A stretch of 27,501 nt of DNA from Hypsibius dujardini (GCA_001579985.1 LRSR01011687.1:1-27501), one strand, 5' to 3'. Shown: positions 17,400 through 27,501, numbered from the stretch's first letter. Program-made: numbers and translations. Notes: generated by a model not told the origin, from the letters alone.

Positions 17400-18060
17400 A
17401 TGGGGGGCTACGGTTTTTGTGATTCTGTCATTGACAGTGGGCACCTCATCAGGGCAGTTTCTTCAGCCGACCTACTACTTTAGCAGTTCCTCCTGTTCGC
17501 CGGGTGATCGATTGTGTTATTGCTAATGGAGCTTACAACTATGGCATCAGTGGGAGCCAATTCACCGTATCTTCAACATGTACCTTAACAACTGTGACGT
17601 ATCTCTCCTCCGAATCGTACTCCATCTACGTGACCAGCTATAGCAATACTGGCATCGCGGCGACCGTTCCCGTCACAATTGTGACAACTTCATCAATGGC
17701 GGTAGCGGTTCTTTTAACCAGCCATCCTACTCATTTTCAATGAGTTACTATACCCCTGACTCAGCGATTGGTAGCGTCTACGCCAACGGAGCGACTGGCC
17801 ATACCATTGCCAGTACGAGGGGAAATATTGGAGCGTTTGCTCTTTTTTCTGGTGGAGTTATATCAGCGAGCGGGTATCTTTCACGGGGAACGTACAATGT
17901 CTAGGTGACAAGTTATAGCGGCTATTCAGCCTCTGTTCCCGTTACCATTTTCGTCAAATGCAACGGCAACCAAAGTAATAACAGCTGGAGCGATCGCGAT
18001 TGGAATCGCAGACCATTCAGAAGGCCTGACAGGTACTTGTACTGTATTAGTACTACGTCC
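17400..18060 (+). pseudogene. Cadherin-repeat protein, frame-disrupted
   Basis: Two tandem cadherin-like modules. After a hydrophobic leader (TVFVILSLTVGTSSGQ), module 1 runs QPTYYFSSSSCSPGD, VIANGAYNYGISGSQFTVSS, TLTTVTYLSSESYSIYVTSY and ATVPVTIV. Module 2 runs QPSYSFSMSYYTPDSAIGSV, ANGATGHTIAS, GVISASGYLSRGTYNV and VTSYSGYSASVPVTIF. The pattern 'Y.F.....PG..IG.V.A.......I.....F....G.....L....Y...V...........V.I' is the cadherin repeat. The calcium motifs (LDRE, DxNDN) are weak or absent. Frame breaks: one extra G in the G run at 17402-17407 separates the ATG from the leader, shifts occur near 17505 and 17685, and TAG interrupts TYNV-VTSY near 17903. Either a pseudogene or a badly sequenced gene. 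A further hydrophobic stretch (VITAGAIAIGIA) follows near 17970. Confidence 0.65.
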
Positions 18061-18184
18061 ATGACTACGAACGGACAGCTGACAGATCAGGCTCAGCAAA
18101 ATATTAATTCTTGCACTTTTCAAAGCATACGATTCCTCTCCCATTTTTGTAGGAAATGAAAAAGATTCAGAGTGCTCCTGCTGG

Positions 18185-19385
18185 TTATTGACTGCATTTA
18201 GCTGAGCGAGAGTCCTCATCATCCCGCGTCGTCCTGTCTTGCAAGACAATATCAAAGTCAGGTTTCGTCTGAGGCACTGGAGCTTTCGACCGCACCGACA
18301 CGGTGGGATACTCAACAATGAGCTTTCTCGCCAAGCACCCGCGAAGAGTTAAGCTTGCCGAGAGGGCCACCGTCAATCCCGTTTGGTGGCGATGAGCAGG
18401 ATCGAGTAGCAGTGTGAAACTGAAGGCGTCCGCTTTCTTCCCGGCTAACAGCCCCTCCAGTTGTTCCTTCTGCACCACGTTTAATGTCCGATCCACCGAG
18501 AGGCCCTGGAAAATATCTCCGATGGTGCGCTGATCCTTTGCCCCATGAATGAGCAATTCTGAGGGGGAAAATCAGTCCTATCATTTTCTGTCAATCATTC
18601 AGTGAGCGAACAAAGCAGTACCAACACAACAATCATTCGCTCAAGCCTAAATGTCTCATAAGCAGTTCATACCCAGTGGTTTCTGATCTTCCTCGAGATG
18701 GATTATCCACCTTATTGTCCAAAACATGCTCCGTCCTCGATAGTAGGATCTGTTTTCCTTTCGCTTGGGGAACCACTCTGCCAGGAGACGAAGATCGACC
18801 TGTCGTCGGTTGGCTTCTTCCACCAGCACTCCTTTATGAACCAACGGATCCTAAAAAGATAGTTATAACAAAATAAATTGCAATGACCACCCAAAATAAG
18901 ATAGGACATAATAAATCAAATCGTTAATTAAAATTACGTAAAAGCGTAGGCGACTGGAGTGGATGTCTAGTATGAAGTAGCGATTCGACTATTACCAATT
19001 AACAATCAATCGACGATTCTATCACGAAATAAAACCAGAAAATTACCACCAATCAATCAATCGATCCATCGAATGCGTTAACTAAACACACCACCGAACG
19101 TAGGCGGTCTTTGGCCAGGACTGTGCGTCGTGCCGCATCCTCCAGAAAGGCAATGTCCGATGAGAGAGACGCGTCATCAAAACTGACACGGGAAATGAAG
19201 GCCGCCCGGTTGCGCTGACCGGAGCAGCCATGGATCTCCTTGTGCTTTACGGTGCAAGGAAGAGAGCAGGTCGCCATTTCGCACCGCGGACAGCGATACT
19301 TGCTGGCGTTCTCCGTACACATTTCGCAGATCCGCTCCGATATCTTGGACGACGGCGGGGTGTAGTGTTCTAAAATTGCGTCCAT
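18185..19385 (-). CDS. ZNHIT6: Box C/D snoRNA assembly protein, zf-HIT domain (ZNHIT6/BCD1-like)
   Basis: Three exons, 19385-19095, 18850-18673 and 18558-18185, give about 280 residues ending in TAA. Intron 1 is phase 0 (donor TCG|GTGGTG; TCGGTG|GTGTGT is an alternative) and intron 2 phase 1 (G|GTATGA). Residues 18-60 form the HIT zinc finger: CEMCTENASKYRCPRC, CSLPCTVKHK, HGCSG. The conserved segment SFDDASLSSDIAFLEDAARR follows. The middle (EANRRQVDLRLLAEWFPKRK, NRSYY) matches the 'DL+LLP..F.KR..N.T' block of Bcd1, and the C-terminus (LTLRGCLARKLIVEYPTVSV) the 'L...+IIEYPT..V' block. In yeast and animals Bcd1 helps assemble box C/D snoRNPs with NOP58 and the R2TP machinery, so this protein should be nuclear. 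Divergent neighbour: the acyl-CoA synthetase at 20050. Starting at ATG 19385 places the zinc finger normally; an in-frame TTG upstream was not used. Confidence 0.93.
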
Positions 19386-20049
19386 TGTGTACAAAAAACA
19401 GAAGCGAAAACACAAGGGAGGAAGTGGGAAAGAAAAGATTACGAAATGTTTACGTTTTTAGTTTTGCTCAAGCGGCTTACCACGTGCTTGAGAATTTATG
19501 TGGCGGCAGTTGTGACATAATCGTCTAAAAGTGATAAACCAGCTGACTTGGCTTGTGAGACCAGAGAGAAGAGAAAACGTCGGTTATTTCCATTCCTATT
19601 TTCCCACAAATTTTGCCTCCTCCTATCTAATTCTCCTACAGCGTTGTTGCTATCTTCCGGGATCTCTATTTTTTGTCCGCATTATTTGCCCTCTTGGAAA
19701 AGTGGTGAGTTTTAAGTATTGAGAAGCTATTTAGGTGCAACTGATTTCTGAGAACTTGGTGCTTGTTGGAAGCATTTGGGTGTTTTCCCTATTTGTTCGT
19801 CGTCGTAGCATACATTGGCGTGGCCAAGTGAAAACGCCGATTGAGCCCAAACTGATGATAAAAGAATCTTTGTTGGTCTTTATCGTCCAAATGTAGCCTC
19901 CTCAACGACATGTGGCTGAGATACGAGAAATTCTTTATCGTTTTTCTTCGTTAAACCAGGCTTTGATTTGCAGAAGTTGTGAAGAGCACGACGAGCCGCA
20001 CCATATCTCAGCGGCGACCTGGGAAGTGCAAGCAATCACTCACTGCAAA
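19386..20049. promoter_or_regulatory. Divergent intergenic region between ZNHIT6-like and ACSL-like genes
   Basis: 664 bp separate the two start codons. It must contain both promoters and 5' UTRs. A likely 3' splice site (ctttgatttgcag, ending 19973) suggests a spliced 5' UTR for the plus-strand gene. The frame upstream of the plus-strand ATG is open back to an ATG at 19912, which would add 46 residues if used. No TATA box or other defined promoter element was identified. Confidence 0.5.
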
Positions 20050-23000
20050 ATGGTAATTCCAATTTACTACCATTTGACTGGAAAAATAATAAGCTTTTTT
20101 ACAGGCATTTTTTGCAATCGTCCTCAGCTTCCTATCAGCGCTGGTCGGAATTATTATTTTCCCCTTGTCGGCTATTTTTCTCTACGACTATTTAACTGCT
20201 CCGGAGCGGAAGAAAGTCAAAAATTTTGATTATTCTAATCAATCTCAGGAGGTAAAGGAGTGATGATGATGTGGGTTTGCAGCTCAATGAGACTGCCCGG
20301 TTCTTCTTATAAAGAGAAATATCATTGGATTGAATGAGGGACGAGAAATAGTGCCTACTGGGGCTGAATTGTGGTTCTTGGTCGGCAGAGAATTTTCACG
20401 ATTGATTGATTGTGCTGCGCAGCTTGATTGGACTTGTTGTAATTTAAAGCGTCTTTTGAGAAGTTGTTGCTGCATTTTGTAGGATGCAAATGGTATTCGC
20501 ACTCGAGCCTACACTGCCAAACCGGAGGAACCCTATGTCAACATACCAAGGACGTTGTATGAAAACTTCCAACAAGGCATCAAGCAGTCCGGTGAGTCAG
20601 ACACACGGAAGTCAAATATTCTGCGCGATGGCTTTCTTACGCAACTCATTCATCACGATATAGAGTAGTTTGCGTGTCGTATCAGCCTGCCCATCTCTCT
20701 TTCGCCGGCCACACCAAACTTGGCACGTCTTGACGCGTTTTTTACGGTGAAGAGTTTACAGGCAGCCGATTGATTATTTTGTTGTTGTTGTTGGTGAAAC
20801 ATCCATCGTCGAGAACCTGTTTTTTTTCAGCGGATCAACCTCGGTGAAACACAGACACTGTTCTAAATCTTTTAGCAGACGAAGAATGTTCTAGTCTGTC
20901 TGTCTTTTTGTCTGTGTCTGCCTGTCTGTTTGTTTGTCTATCTCTTTCTGTCGGTGTCTTTGTCTGTCGGTCTGTCTTTTTTCAGTTCCCATCCGTATAC
21001 CCGTTTTTTACTCGTCCAGGGCAGCATTTATTGCCGTGAGGATCTTTGTTTGGTCTATGATTTCTAGCTGATAAACCCTTTTCTTCCATAAATGCAGTTA
21101 GTGCGGACCAGTTTGTTTACCTAAAGTTATAGTATGGCTGCTGTGTTTTAGAACGCTTTTACTGTCACGATGCACAGGGCCCGCTCGCCTGCATAATTAT
21201 GTAAACAGTCCTTTTGCTTTCTCGAATTTGCAGGAAACGGACCTTGTCTGGGATTCCGCCCGAAACCAACAGCTGACTACGAATGGGTCAGCTACTCGGA
21301 GGTCTTCAACCGGGCTAAGAACTTTGGCGCAGGATTAATCGCCAAAGGTCTAGCCGCCAAGAACAGCACCTTTATTGGCATCCAGGCGCAGAACAGCGTG
21401 GAATGGATTGTTGTGGAGCAAGCCGTGAACGCATATTCGATGGTCATAGTGCCGCTCTACGATACGCTTGGCGTCGATGCATGCAACTACATCATTAACT
21501 TCAGTAAGAAACTGGTTGAATCAGTGAAATAGGCAGAGAGACAAACAGATTGCCAGATAGACCGACAGACAGACATCAGTCAGTCAGATAGACAGACAAG
21601 TAAACAAACAGACAGATAGACGGTACACAAATAGACAATCGGACAGTGAAATAGATTGATACAGGTGGTACGTAGATAAAGCATGAGAGGATATTTTCAT
21701 CGTCGGACGGTAAGGTCGTTGAAGTCGGTTAGAGGAGTACTTGGCGTGAAAAAATGAATGCGGTATTTGTTCATTTTAGTGTCAATTACATCGGTGGTGG
21801 TGGATACTGAGGAGCGATTCAAGCAAATTCTGGACGTATGTATGCAGTCTTGTTTTCTATCAATCAAGAAATAATTGACCTTGAAAAGAACCTCCATAGA
21901 ACGCAGCGAAGTTGAAGCCATTGAAGCTCTTGATATCCGTCACACCGGTCAAGGATGAACTTCGCAAACAGGCAGAATCCTCCGGCATTGAAGTCGTCCT
22001 CTTTAAAGAGATTGAGGTACAAATTTCTCATCTTTTCACTAGTAATTTTATTAGATGTCTTATTTATTGAATAGAAACTGGGCGAACAGAATCCTCAGGC
22101 GGTGGTTCCACCGAAACCATCAGACGTGTGTACCATCTGCTGCACTAGCGGTACCACCGGCGATCCTAAGGGCGTGGTGCTGACTCATGAGAATTTTATG
22201 GCGGAAGTGGAAACTTTGATTCGGGCTCTTCTGGTATGTGTATGAGTACTATCTGTGTTTCGAGATGTACTCTAATTATTGTCATCTGTATGATTGCAGC
22301 CTTTCAAATTCGATAAGGATCAGACGGTCATCTCCTATTTACCGCTGGCTCATTTATACGAACGACTAGGTAAGAAGCGACAGTCACGGTCACGTGTTTC
22401 CTTTGATTGAGCAGCTATGTTGTTTATTATGCCCGTTTGGAAATATTAATTTATTTCTGCGGTCCCTTTTACTTTGATTGTATTAGAAGCAAGTTTGTCT
22501 TTTTCGATTGTGTCATGTGGATTTGATTTAACTGTTAGTAAGCAAGGTAATAGAATGATTAATTCGTTTTTATGATCAGAGGCGTTAAAACTGTTTCAAT
22601 CTTGCTAATACTCTTCACCTTTTCCTTCCCATCGCCTAGTTCACATCATGATGGCCTGCAACGGAGGCCGTGTTGGATTCTTCACGGGCGATGTACGCCG
22701 TTTGACTGACGATATTAAAGCCCTCCGACCGACCCTCCTGCCGGCCGTTCCTCGTGTCTTGGGCCGTGTCTATGCTGGTGTCTGGAAGAAGGCCCGGGAG
22801 AACTATCTGACTCGTGGCATTCTCCATGTCGCCTGGCGGATGAAGCGGTTTGAAGTGCAGCGGGGAGTCATTCGACAAGATAGTTTTTGGGATAAGCTGG
22901 TCTTCAAGGGCGTACGGAATCAACTGGGTGGCCGGCTGCAGCTAGTTTTGACCGGATCTGCGCCCATCGAAGGAGATGTTTTGACGTTTTTGCGAGTGGC

Positions 23001-24753
23001 TCTTGGCGTTCCGATTGTGGAGGGCTATGGCCAGACTGGTACATGTGCTTGCCTGGCTTCCAGTTGCTCTGTTCAAGTCCATGTTTGTTTATTTCTCTGC
23101 TGTTAAACGCTTGACTGTTGTTCTTTCATCTGCCTATCGGTCGGCAGGCTTGCCTGTCTCTCTGTCTGTCGATCTATCTGTCTGCTTGTGTCTGTCTATC
23201 TTTCTGTCTGAATGTCTTTCTAAATGTTTGTTTGAATGTTGTCTGAATGTTTGTTCTCATGCCGATTTGTTTGCATTGTTTGCGTAGGTGTAAGTTGACC
23301 ATCTGTTGAAGAATGCTGTTGCACTGCCTGTTGGTTACTCATTGGTTACGGGTTAATTAATGTATTGCTGTGTCTTGATTCTTTATAGAATGTACTGGCG
23401 GAGCGACACTGACTGTTCTGGGTGACCATGATGTGGAGCACGTTGGCCCTCCGTTGCCAGGAATGGAAGTTCGCTTGGTAGATGTTCCGGACATGGACTA
23501 CAAGGCAAGCGAAGGAAACGGGGAGATTTGCATTCGCGGCAAAATTGTCATGCGGGGCTACTATAAGCTGGACGATAAAACCAAGGAGGCGCTTGATGAC
23601 GAAGGATGGCTTCATACTGGTGATGTCGGCACATGGACCGAGGTAAACAATGGCTTTGAAAATAGATTCAGAAAACAAATTTGATCTGGATTTTCACACT
23701 TTATGCAAAGCCTTAATGATAGAGTAGAAAAAAAGAAAAGAAACGATAATAAAGCAGTTACTGGCAATAACCATTCTGTTTCAAGTAATTCTTAGATTTA
23801 ACTTTCTTTACTTTAACATTTTTTATTTTTGTGTCACTGTTGTCCAATTAAAGTCAAAATATAAATCTAGAAAAATATTTTTTTCTCGACATAAATTTCG
23901 AGCCGGTTGTTTACTGAGCAGAGTAGACTGCAATATATATTACGAAATGTCCCATTGTAGAATGGATGCCTGAAGATTATCGACCGGAAGAAGAATCTCT
24001 TCAAGCTGAGTCAGGGCGAATACATTGCCCCGGAGAAGCTGGAGCAGTCTTTTGGAAAGTCCAAGATGTTTGTCCAAGTATTTGTCGACGGCAACAGCAA
24101 GTACGCCTTCCCGGTGGCCCTGGTCGTGCCGGAGAAAGACCACCTCACCAAGTGGGCCAGGGAGCACGGTCAGACTTCCAATTTTGACGAGCTGCTAAAG
24201 AAGAAGGAGACCAAAGAGTACATTATAGCGGAATTCAAACGGATCGCCAAGAAGGACGGAATCAAGTCGTTTGAAACTCCTCAGGCTGTTGCTCTGCTGA
24301 AAGAACCCTTTTCCGTGGCTAATGGCATGCTCACGCCGACCTTCAAGGTACACTTCTTGCCTTTGTCGGTTCAATATTTGGACTGAACATATGTGTAAGC
24401 GAGCGGGCAGAGAGACAATAATCGTTAGATATTAACAAGAGAGGGGGCAAGCATTTTTGTTGAGGACGGCGCTGATCAAAGCCAGTCTGACCTTCTTGGA
24501 CTTGTTTGGTCAAGAATGCGCAGGAATGAAAGCCACCAGCCTTCACATTGGTCACTTAATTCCTTTTGTAATCGGTTCTGAGTATTACCTAGTGAATTTA
24601 TATATTCCTAAAGTAACTATAGTTTAATTTCAACTTTGAGCTGGGATTGGAAGATTAAATAGCGTTTCTTGATTGCAGGCAAAGCGAGAAGTTGTCCGGA
24701 AAAACTACAAGCAGACCATTGACAACCTCTACAAAGAAGGGAAAGACGAGTAG
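20050..24753 (+). CDS. Long-chain acyl-CoA synthetase (ACSL family), complete
   Basis: Twelve exons: 20050-20052, 20105-20251, 20483-20591, 21234-21503, 21780-21835, 21900-22016, 22075-22233, 22300-22369, 22640-23038, 23389-23642, 23961-24347, 24679-24753. All junctions are GT-AG and keep frame; the product is 681 residues, normal for ACSL. It activates long-chain fatty acids (acid + ATP + CoA to acyl-CoA + AMP + PPi) for lipid synthesis and beta-oxidation. Residues 2-28 are an N-terminal membrane anchor. Then come [23 protein letters not shown], the ATP-binding P-loop [10 protein letters not shown] (258-267), [27 protein letters not shown] (E444, split by an intron), GWLHTGD (516-522), [19 protein letters not shown] (from 536) and the C-terminal TPTFKAKR with a conserved lysine (657). 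The pattern fits the ACSL1/5/6-type branch, but I do not assign a paralogue. The start ATG directly abuts the first intron; an in-frame ATG at 19912 is the alternative. Confidence 0.95.
20893..20985. repeat. Intronic (TGTC)n-type microsatellite
   Basis: Degenerate TGTCTGTCTT/TGTCTGTTTG units in intron 3 of the ACSL-like gene. Confidence 0.75.
21540..21630. repeat. Intronic (GACA)n-type microsatellite
   Basis: CAGACAGA/TAGACAGA units in intron 4 of the ACSL-like gene; reverse orientation to the other tracts in this gene. Confidence 0.75.
23130..23240. repeat. Intronic (TGTC)n-type microsatellite
   Basis: Degenerate TGTCTGTC/TTTCTGTC units in intron 9 of the ACSL-like gene. Confidence 0.75.
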
Positions 24754-25585
24754 TAGTAATAATGCACAAAGTACCCCACCCAAACTATCGCTCCACTTCC
24801 TCCTGGTTCCAGCTTCTTTTAGATGTATTTTTTACTCATCCTCCATTTCGGTATTGAGCCATTGATATCTGTTTAGCATGAAATTTGGCGATTCACTTCC
24901 AAATTGGAATAATTAGTTCAGTCTACTCGTCTCGTTTGTCTTTAATGATTCTTTCTTGTTGACTTAAAGCACACATCACTCTAGATTAGTTTCTTCACTC
25001 TGCTCATTGTTCGTTGTTATTAGTGTTGCTGTTATTATTTTCGGTATTGTGTATTATTATTAATTAGACTTTCCGTACTTTTCGTACAATATATTTTCTG
25101 CGTTTTATTCCACGTCGGATTGACGTATTCAGTAAGAAAAAGTTTTAACGAATGTTGTGGCATGAATTGTGCGTACAAGAGTCTTTCTCTAGTGCGTTCT
25201 TGGCCGGCTGTTAGAAGGAACGTCCAGTTTGTTATGGCGTCGTTCGCTTGCAACAACGGAAACGCTTCCACATATTTATGTATGTTGTTCATCGTGGAAA
25301 AACTTTGTCAGTGGAGTTCGCATGGGAAAATTGCCTGGAATGCTCCGAAAAGTGAAAACCTAATGGTCAATGCGCTGTAAAACAAATGCTCCGCAGCAAG
25401 ACTACTACAGTAATCAATAGCCAGGCATAAAAGACCAGTCAGTACGAAGGTTGGCGGTCACTATTATTCGTACTCAATTTGAGTTGATGCTTGTGAGTTG
25501 CTCTTTAGTTCATCTGCTGAGGATATTAATTCTTCGTACCTTAATTTCCCGGCTGGTGTGCTGCTGCTGTTCGCCCAAGTATGGG
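24754..25585. other. 3' flank of the ACSL-like gene, no recognisable gene
   Basis: Contains the 3' UTR. No canonical AATAAA was seen close to the stop. The open frame at 25120-25380 has no paralogue, domain or splice support. Confidence 0.45.
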
Positions 25586-25592
25586 CTATTAG

Positions 25593-25715
25593 AGAGTTTT
25601 CGCAAACGGTATATCTCACGGTATAGCCGTACAGTATAGAAAAATGAACTGGGGTCAGAGAGAGTTTTCTATACTGTACGGCTATACCGTGAGATATACC
25701 GTTTGCGAAAACTCT
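25593..25715. mobile_element. Hairpin MITE with perfect 51-bp arms and 7-bp target duplication
   Basis: Arms 25593-25643 and 25665-25715 are exact reverse complements (outer end AGAGTTTTCGCAAACGG). They are separated by a 21-bp spacer (25644-25664). The unit is bracketed by direct repeats CTATTAG at 25586-25592 and 25716-25722; these extend the dyad to 54 bp because CTATTAG is itself partly self-complementary. It has no coding capacity. The 7-bp duplication does not point to one superfamily (P, Dada or an atypical hAT are possible). Perfect arms imply recent insertion or gene conversion. Confidence 0.8.
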
Positions 25716-25794
25716 CTATTAGTGCACTCTCCGTTGTATGGCAATGTTCCGGGGTTTGAAATGTTCACGGCATGCGTAAGTGATTCAACCATGT

Positions 25795-25945
25795 TCATAT
25801 CTGTGTATCTGTCTGTGTGTTTGTTTATCTGCTTGCCTGCCTGCCTGCCTACCTGCCTGCCTGTCTGCCTGTCTGCCTGTCTGCTTGTGTCTGCCTGTCT
25901 GCTTGTCTGTCTGCCTTTTTGCTTGCCTTCTGTTTGTCTGTTTTC
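25795..25945. repeat. Long (TGCC/TGTC)n microsatellite
   Basis: CTGTGTGT, then TGCCTGCC and TGTCTGCC units over about 150 bp, the longest of the TGTC-family tracts. Confidence 0.8.
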
Positions 25946-27167
25946 AATAGTCACCTGAAATTTTCTCTACCAAAAAGAGTCCATGTGCAGAATCTGGCAG
26001 AGCATAAAATAACGTTCAATGTTAGAAAAAACGTTGATCATTCAGAAAAAAAGTAGTTCTTTAAAACCCAAAAAGTCGAACATTAAAAAAGCTCAAATCC
26101 GAGGAGTTTTGCGATCGAGTCTCGATCGATATTAGACAGCAATTTATGGAAAGTGACGAAATTTTCGCTGTTTTGCTATGGGGATGTGGGAACTCACGAA
26201 TTGTACGGTTAAGTCAATGTGGTTGTCACAGAATTCGAATTTCGATTCGAAAGCTGGACATTAAAAATTTCTTACCTTATGCTCTGGAATCTGGACCTCG
26301 AAGTTTACTATTGGAGTGGCAGCAATCGAGCTTGCTAAATAGTCAACAATTCCAGCGATCGGGTGCAGGACAGAGTCAAGGTGCCGCAGCCGGTAACGCT
26401 GTTGCATTGGTCCCGGCTCCGCTTCCAGTGTCAATCAAGCCAATCAAGAAGTGAATTCGTTTGCCACTAGATCGAACATGTTGAGCACGAACACGGCTAC
26501 AAGACAGCTGGGATCGCAAACGGGAGGAGCAGCCCAGGTTGGTAGACTGCTCCAGGGCGAACGAAAATTTCATTCGTTCATCCTATAATTCCTGTTTTGC
26601 CATCTTACTAGCCTACTCCATGCACCCCAGGAAAAACAAGCGCTCGAACAGTCTGTACGGTGTAGCGAATTTTTATTTTGTTCTCAATCATCACATCACA
26701 GTTTTGAGATGGTAAACATCTCAGAAAATCCCGCATATAAAATCGATTTGAGGGCCAGAAAAAATATGAAAAATATCTTGCAGCCGAAACGACCAACAAG
26801 TTAGTAAAAGAGCAGGCGACTCACTCCTTCACTGCACTACCTACATTATATTTCTTCCTGTGAAGTAATATGTCTGCCGCACAGGAGTGACGTTGAGATC
26901 TTCATTGAATACATTACGTCGATTGATTGGTCTATTCCTTACACCTAAAAACATTACCGATTCCAAGCTGTTAAGACGCAATTGATTAATTGATCGTTGT
27001 CCTTCTGCATTAGCAAACGCACTTTACTGTATGATTGAAAAGTTATGGATTAACATACCTCACGAGCATTTAAGTCACGGAAACGGGCTTAAACAATAAG
27101 TCTATCTCTCATTAGCTTCCGTTTGTGTGTAGGTCTTTTCAAGGATTTTTTCTGTTTTTTCTTCGAC
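25946..27167. other. Gap without a confirmed gene
   Basis: An open frame on the plus strand at 26146-26454 has a Gln/Ser/Ala-rich end (LLEWQQSSLLNSQQFQRSGA, then GQSQGAAAGNAV), and a short frame from ATG 26479 follows (MLSTNTATRQLGSQTGGAAQ). They could be exons of one gene, but no splice pair or domain supports that. A short dyad CGATCGA-GTC-TCGATCG is at about 26111-26127. Otherwise AT-rich. Confidence 0.3.
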
Positions 27168-27407
27168 ATGGATGTTGATGATGTGGAACTCATTTATCAA
27201 AATGGCCTGCCAGATGACATATCTGTAACCGACGAAGATCTGTTCACCCTTGACGACAAACTGCTAGACACAGATGATCACTCTGGCACCGAGCCATCTT
27301 CTCATGAGCTTTTTGAGCCCAACTGCGATCAAGGAAATCTTGCTCGAGGTTCTGGATGGAATAATGCTCCGACGATGGAATATAAAATGCAGGCTGTGGC
27401 GTACTAG
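27168..27407 (+). CDS. Possible acidic protein or first exon
   Basis: ATG 27168 opens a 79-codon frame ending in TAG at 27405-27407. The first half is strikingly acidic (MDVDDVELIYQNGLPDDISV, then DEDLFTLDDKLLDTDD) with hydrophobic residues interspersed, as in transcriptional activation domains. It then becomes polar (HELFEPNCDQGN). It could be a short protein, or a first exon leaving at an internal donor such as CGAG|GTTCTG near 27349, with the rest beyond the window. No DNA-binding domain is visible, so any transcription-factor role is speculation. Confidence 0.25.
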   Translation: MDVDDVELIYQNGLPDDISVTDEDLFTLDDKLLDTDDHSGTEPSSHELFEPNCDQGNLARGSGWNNAPTMEYKMQAVAY

Positions 27408-27501
27408 AAATCTGGGAAGAAAAAGTATTTGTCCGTTTCAACAGTAAGGTACAAGTTCAGCAAAGTGAAAAATCGATTAATGCTGTGTGACTGGGCGAGG
27501 C

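Noticed and set aside
25586-25722. Hairpin as a microRNA precursor
   Set aside because: Arms are perfectly complementary over 51 bp and flanked by target duplications, which fits a MITE; microRNA precursors normally have mismatches and shorter stems.
25644-25958. Cys/Leu-rich open frames across the TGTC microsatellite
   Set aside because: Low-complexity translation of the repeat; also true of the frames at 15437-15628 and 23003-23287.
26146-26573. Gln/Ala-rich frames as exons of a gene
   Set aside because: Composition is suggestive but there is no convincing donor/acceptor pair or domain, so they are only mentioned in the gap entry.
1-27501. CRISPR array, phage, operon or defence system
   Set aside because: No regularly spaced repeats with unique spacers and no bacterial gene organisation; spliced genes show that the DNA is eukaryotic.

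Overview
This window looks like a piece of an animal nuclear genome, probably an early-branching or marine invertebrate; a sponge is my best guess but is not proven. Genes are split by many short GT-AG introns (about 60-750 bp). Intergenic DNA is AT-leaning and rich in small DNA transposons and in loose TGTC/GACA microsatellites. There is no sign of operons, ribosome-binding sites, CRISPR arrays, rRNA or tRNA genes.

Layout. 1-700: two inverted, tail-to-tail paralogues of an unrecognised protein, the first cut by the window edge. 1050-1367: a foldback repeat built on CCGT/ACGG microsatellites. 1.4-6.2 kb (minus strand): scattered exons resembling the ligand-binding ectodomain of ANF-type receptors (receptor guanylyl cyclases and class C GPCRs), plus an unrelated three-exon gene at 2028-2767 whose exons 2 and 3 begin with the same duplicated segment. 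6598-7548: an internally deleted Tc1/mariner element (DD37D spacing) with terminal inverted repeats and TA flanks. 8685-9061: a two-exon gene for a small secreted glycine-zipper protein. 10060-11086: a PIF/Harbinger-like non-autonomous element with TAA target duplications. 11.1-15.1 kb (minus): a better-preserved ANF-receptor-like gene whose introns hold three copies of a ~250 bp repeat and a TA-flanked 1.14 kb element. 16318-16473: a possible membrane micropeptide. 17.4-18.1 kb: a broken cadherin-repeat gene.

18.2-24.8 kb is the best-conserved part. A complete ZNHIT6/BCD1-like gene (box C/D snoRNP assembly, minus strand) sits head to head with a complete 12-exon long-chain acyl-CoA synthetase gene (plus strand). 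Their start codons are 664 bp apart, which suggests a shared divergent promoter region. Both reading frames stay open across every splice junction.

24.8-27.5 kb is mostly featureless, apart from a 123 bp near-pure hairpin MITE with perfect arms and a 7 bp target duplication, a long TGTC-type microsatellite, and a possible acidic first exon near the right edge. I found no coherent multi-gene accessory system. The items most worth a second look are the receptor exon cluster, the glycine-zipper secreted protein and the set of structurally distinct small transposons. Several frame breaks (exon 1 at 2630-2634, exon 3 at 2172-2175, the cadherin start at 17402-17407) fall in homopolymers. They may be assembly errors rather than mutations.
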